Under the pieces are notes generated by a model that saw only the letters and a program-made list of their open reading frames with translations, ran no database searches and was not told the origin of the DNA. Shown here piece by piece: positions 27,204 to 33,670 of a stretch of 64,000 nt of DNA (the stretch's first letter is position 1; the number at the start of each line of letters is the position of its first letter). The position numbers and the translations under genes were made by a program. Origin of the DNA: an uncultured Bacteroidales bacterium (lineage in GTDB: Bacteria > Bacteroidota > Bacteroidia > Bacteroidales > UBA932); the NCBI GenBank assembly GCA_934725575.1, contig CAKVCK010000019.1:15433-79432 (forward strand). Direction: 5' to 3'.

Positions 27204-28247
27204 ATGAGTAATACAATAAAGTGTCCCTATTGCGGAGAGGAGATCCCCGCATCATCAACCAATTGCCCTTATTGTGGAGAACGGTTGGATCAGAAGCGAA
27301 GTGAGGAACAAGTTCCGGTGACCCCGTCCCCTGCATATCAGGCACCCGAGTCACCTAAGCAGGATCTCCATTCTCATATTCCTGAAAGCGATTCGAAGCA
27401 AGGTATATCACCCAAAAACGGCTCTGAGAAACCGGGAACTTTTAAGGTTGGGAAACTCGCTGCTATAATTGTAGCGGCATCAGTGGTTATAGGGGTCACA
27501 TTCGGACTTGCTATGGGAATAAGTAACAGAATGGGATCAGCGCATAAGGATAGCATTTCATCAAAGGCACAATCGCCGACACAGCCTCCAGTGAGAGCGA
27601 AAGCACCTGCTCCATCAACCACTCCTGTCTCCTCGTCAGCGACATTTTACTGTAGCAACACAAAGGAGGAAGTGACATTTGATTATGGATATGAACCTTA
27701 CTCCTATGGCGACTATGTCATTCTCTCAGGAGACAATGGTGCGCTTGGAGGGTACTCCGGGTACAATGTTGTGTCTTATGAGAAATCATTCGGCACTTAT
27801 AACTATGTGTGCTTTGGAGCGGACGTGATTGTATATCCTCCATTGGTCATCAGCCTTGGCCGCAAACTAGAGAAGGAAGGAGATTGTGAGGCTGACAATG
27901 AATATTCATATTTCTATGAATATTATAGTGGAACCGCCAACAAACGATTGAACTCCAAAATATATTCAGGTACTCTTGGAAAGTACGGGATAACAATGGA
28001 ACTTGCGTTTGATTCCGCTACTCCGAAAGCGGTTGGCACTTACTATTACAACCGAAATGGAGGACGTAATAGAATGATTGTCTTCGGAGATGTGTCGGGA
28101 GACGGTGGTTTGGTCCTGAAGGCATACGATACTAAGTTTTATGACAAGCCAAGCGAGACAATGGTCTTGAATGCTGTTGGCTCCGGCTATTCGGGATATT
28201 GGGAGCGGCCGAACAAAAACAGGCTTGAAGTCACCCTTTCAAGGTGA
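27204..28247 (+). CDS. Zinc-ribbon protein with one TM helix and exported C-terminal domain
   Basis: 347 residues. N-terminal double C-x2-C zinc ribbon (CPYCGEEIPASSTNCPYCGE, residues 7-26), a Pro/Ser-rich linker, one TM helix (KLAAIIVAASVVIGVTFGLA, about 83-102), another Pro/Ala linker, then a beta-rich Tyr/Gly-rich domain of about 200 residues outside the cytosol (YDYGYEPYSYGDYVILSGDN-like). This is the layout of a membrane sensor or envelope protein with a cytosolic zinc-ribbon head. Last gene of operon B. C-terminal domain not recognised. Confidence 0.7.
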   Translation: MSNTIKCPYCGEEIPASSTNCPYCGERLDQKRSEEQVPVTPSPAYQAPESPKQDLHSHIPESDSKQGISPKNGSEKPGTFKVGKLAAIIVAASVVIGVTFGLAMGISNRMGSAHKDSISSKAQSPTQPPVRAKAPAPSTTPVSSSATFYCSNTKEEVTFDYGYEPYSYGDYVILSGDNGALGGYSGYNVVSYEKSFGTYNYVCFGADVIVYPPLVISLGRKLEKEGDCEADNEYSYFYEYYSGTANKRLNSKIYSGTLGKYGITMELAFDSATPKAVGTYYYNRNGGRNRMIVFGDVSGDGGLVLKAYDTKFYDKPSETMVLNAVGSGYSGYWERPNKNRLEVTLSR

Positions 28248-28287
28248 TTGGTTAATACGGAAAGATGTCGCTTGAACCTCGGCAAAG

Positions 28288-28382
28288 TGTGTGTGTCTTG
28301 CGGGATCAAGGTAAGTCTTTAGAACGCAGGAGGTAGGAATATTCAAGTTGGGCGATAGTCAAGTTTGAAGTGTCCGAATAGG
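28288..28382 (+). repeat. Degraded duplicate of the Asp-box gene 3-prime end and terminator arm
   Basis: 28322-28346 is identical over 25 bp to 23627-23651 (begins GAACGCAGGAGG). Just upstream the reading LRDQGKSLERRR-stop parallels SRNQGMSWERRR-stop of the Asp-box protein. At 28367-28382, GAAGTGTCCGAATAGG is the exact reverse complement of 23692-23707, the descending arm of the dynamin-operon terminator. So the tail of an Asp-box gene and a rearranged terminator lie after operon B. No functional ORF remains. Confidence 0.75.
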
Positions 28383-28703
28383 CTCAACCTCCCTGGCATT
28401 GTCACCTTTTCAAAGGACGTATTTATTGCCATTTTGCAAAACGGTGGCATACGATTATGCTTCCACGCCATTGTGAGGTACGGTCGTATGCCACCTACGG
28501 ATACAGAAACCATAGGCGGCATATCCACCGGCCTCTCGCTCTACTCAGGGAGGGTTTGTGTGCCGACATATTCACAAAATGCGTGTGCCGCCAACTCGTG
28601 GATATTTGGCGACTGCTTCATTCGATGTCAGTCAACTGCTATATGGCTCCTATGTTTTTCAAAAATAGCAACCTTGTTGGCTTATTCCCAAGCTTGCTTG
28701 CTA
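28383..28703. other. Intergenic stretch with inverted repeats, no gene recognised
   Basis: Contains a 12-bp inverted repeat, GGTGGCATACGA (28443-28454) against TCGTATGCCACC (28484-28495), with a 29-nt spacer holding a second possible pairing, and a weaker pair around GCATATCCAC (28519) and GTGGATAT (about 28594). An open frame runs through it into the nuclease gene, but its reading shows no protein-like pattern and it lies upstream of the nuclease promoter. Confidence 0.45.
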
Positions 28704-28750
28704 TGGACCAATAATGAACCAATATTTAATCGCCAAATTGATTATGTTTG
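28704..28750 (+). promoter_or_regulatory. TGGACC direct-repeat promoter, copy C (LHH nuclease)
   Basis: TGGACC at 28704-28709 and the variant TGAACC at 28715-28720 (11-bp period), then TATGTTTG at 28743-28750. The second repeat ends 23 positions before the -7 box, as in copies A and B. The nuclease start codon at 28770 is only about 13 nt after the expected transcription start. Confidence 0.65.
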
Positions 28751-28769
28751 TAATCGGATACTAATATTA

Positions 28770-29285
28770 ATGAATATGCTGTCGTCAATGGAGAAGATGG
28801 CCATTCGGTTGAGAACCGGGTGGTCTGACAGGATTCTGTCGAACATCGATTCGATGGAAGAGGCTGCGATTTATACGAAGGCTGGCTTAAGGGAGGCCGT
28901 TGTTGGAGGGAGACCGGCACTCATAAGGTCTGACATAGATTGGGCGGCATTCAATTGCCGTAAGGAATGGCTGAAAAGCAAGCTGGCGGATTGGAACAAG
29001 TGGAAGGACTATAATAATGCGGATTTGATCGGTGAAGGGTACCCGCCGCGAGATTCCAATGGAGACCCTTATGAACTGCATCACATAGGCCAAAGGCAGG
29101 ATTCTCCTTTTGCGGAACTCACTTGGGCAGAGCATATGGGGGATGGCAATAACACGATTCTGCACAAGGCGGGCAAGGAGTCGGAGATCGATCGTGGTGA
29201 GTTCGATGGTGAGAAGTCTGCTTATTGGCAGGCACGTTTCAGGATGTTTTCAAAGTCGGAATTAGAAAGTATATATTCAAAGTAA
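28770..29285 (+). CDS. LHH-type HNH/Endonuclease VII-fold nuclease (orphan toxin-like)
   Basis: 171 residues from the ATG at 28770, just downstream of promoter copy C; a longer open frame to 28365 is rejected because it crosses that promoter. IYTKAGLREAVVGGRPALIR at about 34-53, then D-S-N-G-D-P-Y-E-L-H-H-I-G-Q at 95-108, with the paired histidines (104-105) that define the LHH group of HNH/ENDO VII nucleases, followed by N-N-T-I-L-H, E-S-E-I-D-R and a YWQARFRM helix. Such domains are usually C-terminal toxins of polymorphic toxin systems. Here the domain stands alone, without signal peptide, trafficking domain or visible immunity gene. Confidence 0.8.
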   Translation: MNMLSSMEKMAIRLRTGWSDRILSNIDSMEEAAIYTKAGLREAVVGGRPALIRSDIDWAAFNCRKEWLKSKLADWNKWKDYNNADLIGEGYPPRDSNGDPYELHHIGQRQDSPFAELTWAEHMGDGNNTILHKAGKESEIDRGEFDGEKSAYWQARFRMFSKSELESIYSK

Positions 29286-29286
29286 C

Positions 29287-29490
29287 CCGTCGGGTAACGA
29301 AACGAGACGATAATGTCGCCTGAGAGTGCTGGCTGCACCGTCGGGTAACGAAACGAGACGATAATGTCGCCTGAGAGTGCTGGCTGCACCGTCGGGTGAC
29401 GAAACGAGACGATAATGTCGCCTGAGAGTGCTGGCTGCACCGTCGAGTGACGAAACGGACCGGGATCGTTGCCTGGGAAGGAGCGGAATG
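29287..29490 (+). repeat. 51-bp tandem repeat, three exact-type units plus one diverged
   Basis: Units at 29287-29337, 29338-29388, 29389-29439, and a diverging fourth from 29440. Each begins CCGTCGGGTAACG or a one-base variant and ends GTGCTGGCTGCA. Because 51 is divisible by 3, the minus strand stays open across the array as a 17-residue repeat (S-G-D-I-I-V-S-F-R-H-P-T-V-Q-P-A-L), but no start or context supports a real gene. It fills the gap between the nuclease and kinase genes, which converge on it. Confidence 0.85.
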
Positions 29491-29512
29491 TCGTGGGCAA
29501 ACTCAAACTACT

Positions 29513-30658
29513 TTACTGGTCAAACAGTTCGGTGGCCTGTCGGAAGAGTTCGTCGATGGCTTCTTTGTCGCTTTGTGGTTTTGTCTGGCGGGTTGAAGGT
29601 TCTTTCTTTTCGGGTTTGCTTTCATCCTTCCGTACGATCTTCTTGGCGGGATCCAATGATATCACTGTGGCGTTGGCGGCCTTTGCGGATTCCGGCCGAT
29701 TCCGGGAGTTGTCATTGTCCGAAGTCGAGTCGGTGTCGGTCGAGCCAATGCCCACCATCTGACCAGAGTCCACAGTCTGAACCGCTGATGCCGAGTCTGT
29801 GTCGGCGACCCTGCTTGAGGAATCCGCCACACTGGAAGCCACATTAGTCCTCGGATGGATTCCCGGACGTATGGAAAGCGCGGCCACAATTATGATCGCA
29901 GAGGCAATGGCGAGCCACAGCGGCAGTCGGGATCTATGATTGATGGCCTGTTTGACCTCAAGCGCGCTCTGGAAGCGCTTAGACGGATCCCTCTGGCAGC
30001 ATTTACGGGCAACCTTGGCGTATGCCGGGCTCAGATGGGCGATCACACATCCTAATGAGAATATGTCCGTGCGGTAATCAATGCTTCCGCCTGCGATCAG
30101 CTCCGGCGAAGCATAGAACTGCGTTCCGGCGGAACCTTTCAGGACGGAATGCTGATCGGAGTCTGACAGCCCGAAGTCGATAAGCTTGACGTTCTTGCCA
30201 TTGTAGGTCAGCATTATGTTTGACGGCTTCAGGTCCCGGTGGATCACCTGCTTTGAGTGCATATATGCCAGAGCATCACAAGTATCGTTTATAATCTTGG
30301 CGGTCAGAGCTTTACCTAAATCTCCTCGTGTCAGGAGGCTGTCCAGCGACAGGCCGTCCACCCACTCCATCTCAATGCAGTTGCCAAGCGGCGGAATGTT
30401 CACGAAACCATAGTACTCACAGATGTTCGGATGGTCCAATGAGTATCCTATCTCGAATTCTTTCCTCAACAGACGCTCATAGACGGCATCACCGGCATAT
30501 TCACTTTTCAGAGCCTTATAGATGCGGAAGCGTCCGTCCTTGTCGGCACGCCAGATCTCGCAGTAACTTTCAGGGTTGCTGCGGATCAGCTCAAAGATGC
30601 CCTGTCTCGGGCTTTGAGCCTCGGTCGGTGTCTCGAAAAATCCGGATGCCTCGTCCAT
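29513..30658 (-). CDS. Eukaryotic-type Ser/Thr protein kinase, membrane anchored
   Basis: 381 residues. Kinase domain about 15-240: catalytic loop HRDLKPSN, metal-binding DFG in LIDFGLSD, activation segment ending in ASPEL (APE-like), and the D-I-F-S-L-G-C-V helix. The N-lobe glycine loop is weak, and a Lys in YKALKSEY is the likely ATP contact. One TM helix follows (LPLWLAIASAIIIVAALSI, about 250-268), then an Asp/Ser-rich tail of about 110 residues without a recognised sensor domain. Its own promoter box TATCTTTG lies 17 bp upstream. Related Hanks-type kinases are uncommon in Bacteroidales cores, which fits the accessory island. Confidence 0.88.
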   Translation of the reverse strand: MDEASGFFETPTEAQSPRQGIFELIRSNPESYCEIWRADKDGRFRIYKALKSEYAGDAVYERLLRKEFEIGYSLDHPNICEYYGFVNIPPLGNCIEMEWVDGLSLDSLLTRGDLGKALTAKIINDTCDALAYMHSKQVIHRDLKPSNIMLTYNGKNVKLIDFGLSDSDQHSVLKGSAGTQFYASPELIAGGSIDYRTDIFSLGCVIAHLSPAYAKVARKCCQRDPSKRFQSALEVKQAINHRSRLPLWLAIASAIIIVAALSIRPGIHPRTNVASSVADSSSRVADTDSASAVQTVDSGQMVGIGSTDTDSTSDNDNSRNRPESAKAANATVISLDPAKKIVRKDESKPEKKEPSTRQTKPQSDKEAIDELFRQATELFDQ

Positions 30659-30674
30659 AATTCGTTTGAATATT

Positions 30675-30682
30675 CAAAGATA
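30675..30682 (-). promoter_or_regulatory. Promoter -7 box of the kinase gene
   Basis: CAAAGATA on the plus strand is TATCTTTG on the minus strand, 17 bp before the kinase start codon. No clear -33 element. Confidence 0.5.
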
Positions 30683-30758
30683 ACTATTTTTGAATTAGGA
30701 ATATGCAGACTGTCATAAAATATAGCGACAATGCGGCAGGTTATATTTTGAAAATGCT

Positions 30759-30766
30759 TAAATTTG
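30759..30766 (+). promoter_or_regulatory. Promoter -7 box of the following surface-protein gene
   Basis: TAAATTTG fits TAnnTTTG and places transcription start near 30773, ten bases before the ATG at 30783. This supports that ATG rather than one at 30764, which lies inside the box. Confidence 0.45.
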
Positions 30767-30782
30767 TATGTTAGGTTTGTCA

Positions 30783-31816
30783 ATGAGATCTGTTCTTGGA
30801 CATATTCTTTTGTGTTTGACCTTGAGTTTTGTCTCGGAGTCAAGGCTTTCGCCATACCGCAGGGAGATAACTACGACAAGGCGCTTGACAAGTACGCCTA
30901 CATCTGTGACCGCTGCGTGGAGATGCGTGCCAAGGTCGAGTCCGGGCAGAGTATTCAGATGGAGTCGTTGGGATCGCTGCTCGCTGAACTCTCGTCGCTC
31001 AGGAAGACGTTGTCCAACGCATCGGGAAAGATGTCGGCGGCACAGGCGGCCCGTTTTGAGGCGATCAAGGCGAAGTATATGCAGGGAATGAGGGCTTTCG
31101 GGAAGAGGCCGGCCAGACCGTCGTTAGGTTCAATTCAGAGGATAAACCCGGTCACTGAGCCTGTCGAAGTGACTCTGATCGAAATGCCTGAACGGTCGCT
31201 TCGACTGGCTCAGCGACCAGCACCACAAGTTCAGCGCCCGGAACCACAGGCTCAGCACCCGGAAAGACAGAGTCGGCACCAGGAAATGCAAGTTAAACAG
31301 TCAGAAAGACAAACTCAGCACCCGAAAGGGAAAACACCGCGTCCAAAGGAAGGACTCAAGTTGACTCTCCTCGCCGATGCCGGAATATTTCCGATTCCAT
31401 CATACGGCGCGATGGCGGTGATGACATTGCGCGGCGTCGGAGCCTATGCCAACTACCGGAGCGACTTCCGGAAGAATGAATATTCCTACACCTGCACCAG
31501 CGAAGGTGACACTGAATATGGCCGTATCTGGGCTACGGGTGAGTCCCGTGTGAGCCACACTGTGGCGACGGCCGGTCTTGCGGTGTGGACGTCCAGACGT
31601 TTCGGCTTCTATGCCGGAGCGGGGCTTTCCTCATCCACCCGTTGTTGGGAAGACATTTCAGGAGAATGGGCTAAAGTTGAGGACAAATCCTACCGTAGTG
31701 TCGCCGCAGATGGAGGTATCCTGTTGACATTCAAGCCGATGGCCTTGTCTGTCGGAGTGGTCTCCGATTTCCGAAGATATGTGGATGTCCAGATCGGAGT
31801 AGGTGTACGTTTCTGA
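30783..31816 (+). CDS. Secreted/outer-membrane protein of unknown function, apparently frameshifted in the signal region
   Basis: From 30783 one frame gives a good signal peptide (MRSVLGHILLCLTLSFVS). The mature protein (FAIPQGDNYDKALDKYAYIC) is in another frame, entered near 30840, so one base seems missing. The main frame then runs about 320 residues: a helical region to about residue 115; a REP-derived piece (VTEPVEV and its inverted partner); a low-complexity Gln/Pro/Arg linker (QRPAPQVQRPEPQAQHPERQ); and a C-terminal beta-rich domain ending in V-Q-I-G-V-G-V-R-F, the aromatic terminus of an outer-membrane beta-barrel. Family not recognised. Confidence 0.6.
31150..31218 (+). repeat. Inverted REP pair (BIME-like) inside a coding region
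   Basis: GGTCACTGAGCCTGTCGAAG at 31150-31169 and the inverted copy CTTCGACTGGCTCAGCGACC at 31199-31218. The sequence is read through in frame as P-V-T-E-P-V-E-V ... S-L-R-L-A-Q-R. The Gln/Pro-rich linker that follows repeats fragments of the same bases, as if it grew from the REP. Confidence 0.85.
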
Positions 31817-31817
31817 A

Positions 31818-32390
31818 TCAGATCGCTTTGAGATGGTTTAGCCCGCCTTGGCGGCCTGCCACATAAGAGGCCGTGTACTTGTCTCCACGCTGGATCCTTG
31901 AAATGTAAAGCGGGTAGCCTTTGATGAAGTTTGACTGCACGAACCTGTCTCCAGGTTCCAGTTTTGAGTTTATTGCGGTCTCCACCTCAAAAGCGCTGTC
32001 TCCCAGATATTTCAGGACAACGAGACGGTCGGGATCCCAACCGATTTCAATCCGGTCGCCGACTTTGAGGTCACTTGCGTTGATGAAATCCGCCGTGAAG
32101 AATATGGACTGGAACGCGTTGCCGCCCTTCAGATCTTCACAGAACGTCTTGTAGTTTTTCTTGCCGATGTACTTGGCAAGAATGTCCAGAGTGGCTTGTC
32201 TTGCCGTTGAGGTTGTGCTCACATAACCCCACATCCTCTTGAGGGTGGATGCGGAGACGCTGTTCCCGGTCTCGGTCTCGATTTCCTGAGCCAGAGAATA
32301 AAAGTCTGTTGAGGTCTTGACATCCTTGTGGAATTTCTTCTCCACAAGGGACATCAGGTAGTTCATTTCAGGAATCTGTCTGTCGGCCAT
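31818..32390 (-). CDS. Unknown protein, probable HTH-type DNA-binding N-terminus
   Basis: 190 residues. A segment near 38-55 (SVSASTLKRMWGYVSTTST) resembles a helix-turn-helix, with an adjoining helical region (LDILAKYIGKKNYKTFCEDL). The second half is a small beta-barrel-like domain (DLKVGDRIEIGWDPDRLVVL, then LEPGDRFVQSNFIKGYPLYI). Many Bacteroidetes encode proteins of this organisation without assigned function. It converges on the outer-membrane protein gene with a 1-bp gap. DNA binding is an inference. Confidence 0.6.
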   Translation of the reverse strand: MADRQIPEMNYLMSLVEKKFHKDVKTSTDFYSLAQEIETETGNSVSASTLKRMWGYVSTTSTARQATLDILAKYIGKKNYKTFCEDLKGGNAFQSIFFTADFINASDLKVGDRIEIGWDPDRLVVLKYLGDSAFEVETAINSKLEPGDRFVQSNFIKGYPLYISRIQRGDKYTASYVAGRQGGLNHLKAI

Positions 32391-32468
32391 ATTCGTTTAT
32401 CAGTTTTCTATCACAAAATTACTTTTTCCGGTGTGGATTCGCAAATTTTATTTCAGATTGGAACCACG

Positions 32469-32518
32469 CTTCGGCAGGCTCGGCGGCCGTCGTCTCAAAG
32501 CCGCCGATCTTGCCGAAG
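32469..32518 (+). repeat. Inverted REP pair upstream of the DMT transporter
   Basis: CTTCGGCAGGCTCGGCGGC (32469-32487) pairs with GCCGCCGATCTTGCCGAAG (32500-32518) with two mismatches, giving a strong hairpin that ends about 30 bp before the transporter promoter. Confidence 0.75.
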
Positions 32519-32547
32519 TGCCGCGACCGGATATTCAGAAAAACAAC

Positions 32548-32555
32548 TATCTTTG
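32548..32555 (+). promoter_or_regulatory. Promoter -7 box of the DMT transporter
   Basis: TATCTTTG fits TAnnTTTG, 24 bp before the ATG at 32580. Confidence 0.55.
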
Positions 32556-32579
32556 CACCCGGTTAGTTTAGCAAGTGTT

Positions 32580-33491
32580 ATGTGGTTATCATTAGCGTTC
32601 CTGTCGGCGGCCCTTCTGGGCTTCTATGACTCTTTCAAAAAGGAGGCCCTTGGCGGCAATGCCGTCATCCCCGTGCTGTTCATGAACACATTGTTCTGCT
32701 CGCTCATATTCATTCCATTCATTGCTCTGTCCTACGGTTCCACCGCCCTTGACGGCACCATCCTGAAGGTCGGTGAATATGGCGGCTGGGCTGTCCAGAA
32801 ATGGATTCTGCTGAAGAGTGTCATAGTCCTAAGCTCTTGGACTTTAGGCTACTACGGAATGAAACATCTTCCGCTTACGATCGTAGGCCCGATCAACGCC
32901 ACCCGTCCGGTTCTGGTCCTGATAGGCGCGATGCTGATCTTCGGAGAGAAATTGAACTGGCTTCAGTGGACCGGTGTGCTGCTGGCCGTTGTCTCCTTCT
33001 TTATGCTGAGCCGCAGCGGGAAGAAGGAAGGGATTGATTTCGAGCATAATGTCTGGATCTATGCCGTGGTCGGCGCCGCCATTCTCGGAGCGATAAGCGG
33101 TCTCTACGACAAGTTCCTGATGAACCCGGACGGTCTCGCTATGGACAAGATGTCCGTCCAGAGCTGGTACAACATCTATCAGTGCGGAATGATGGCCGTG
33201 ATGATGCTCCTGATCTGGTACCCGAACCGCAAAAAGACGACCCCGTTCCGCTGGAAATGGTCCATCATATTCATTTCCATATTCCTGAGTGTCGCGGACT
33301 TCGTCTATCTTTATGCCCTCTCCATCCCGGGAGCGATGATTTCGGTCGTCTCTATGATCCGCCGCGGCAGCGTCATCGTCAGCTTCCTCTTCGCCGCCCT
33401 CGTCTTCAAGGAGAAGAACCTCCGCAGCAAAGCCATCGACCTCGCCCTCGTCCTCCTCGGAATGGTCTTCCTCTACCTCGGCTCCAGATAG
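32580..33491 (+). CDS. DMT-superfamily (EamA-like) transporter
   Basis: 303 residues from the ATG at 32580; the upstream extension of the frame crosses the REP and promoter and is not protein-like. About ten TM helices in two EamA-type halves: WLSLAFLSAALLGFYDSFKK at the start, TIVGPINATRPVLVLIGAML (about 100-119) at the end of the first half, and ISVVSMIRRGSVIVSFLFAA (about 255-274) in the second. Members export or import small metabolites; substrate is unknown. Single gene. Confidence 0.85.
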   Translation: MWLSLAFLSAALLGFYDSFKKEALGGNAVIPVLFMNTLFCSLIFIPFIALSYGSTALDGTILKVGEYGGWAVQKWILLKSVIVLSSWTLGYYGMKHLPLTIVGPINATRPVLVLIGAMLIFGEKLNWLQWTGVLLAVVSFFMLSRSGKKEGIDFEHNVWIYAVVGAAILGAISGLYDKFLMNPDGLAMDKMSVQSWYNIYQCGMMAVMMLLIWYPNRKKTTPFRWKWSIIFISIFLSVADFVYLYALSIPGAMISVVSMIRRGSVIVSFLFAALVFKEKNLRSKAIDLALVLLGMVFLYLGSR

Positions 33492-33524
33492 TTCGCATCG
33501 GTCGCTGAGTCTATTCCCTATAGA

Positions 33525-33592
33525 CGCAAAGAAATTTTCCCTTGTCGCAATTTTTGTAACGTGAAAAATTCGGTAAGGGAAAATTTTTTGCG
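33525..33592 (+). repeat. Long hairpin with GTAACGTG apex, copy 1
   Basis: Left arm 33525-33555 and right arm 33564-33592 pair almost fully (both ends CGCAAA/TTTGCG, middle AAATTTTCCCTT/AAGGGAAAATTT) around the 8-nt apex GTAACGTG at 33556-33563. Lies between the transporter stop and the ppdK terminator. Stem sequence unrelated to copies 2 and 3; the apex is the same. Confidence 0.8.
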
Positions 33593-33615
33593 CCCCTCCA
33601 CAGATATATATTGCC

Positions 33616-33643
33616 AAAAAATCCGTCCCCGGCAGGGACGGAT
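33616..33643 (-). terminator. Terminator of ppdK
   Basis: Stem ATCCGTCCC (33621-33629) with GGGACGGAT (33635-33643). Read on the minus strand it is followed by a T-run (plus-strand A-run ending at 33620), 28 bp past the ppdK stop. Confidence 0.85.
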
Positions 33644-33670
33644 CTTTATGAATATGTTAGTGAAACCTAA

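Noticed and set aside
28365..28769. Upstream extension of the LHH nuclease reading frame (could give a 306-residue protein)
   Set aside because: It passes through degraded repeats and the nuclease promoter, has no protein-like pattern, and the ATG at 28770 is well placed after the promoter.
29287..29490. CRISPR array
   Set aside because: Units are directly adjacent without unique spacers, and no cas genes are present.
29222..29506. Minus-strand ORF with 17-residue repeats
   Set aside because: Arises because the DNA repeat length is divisible by three; no promoter, start context or homologous protein pattern.
33525..33592. GTAACGTG hairpin copy 1 as the terminator of the DMT transporter
   Set aside because: A terminator role is possible, but the conserved apex shared with two other loci and the lack of a clean T-run after the stem point to another function.
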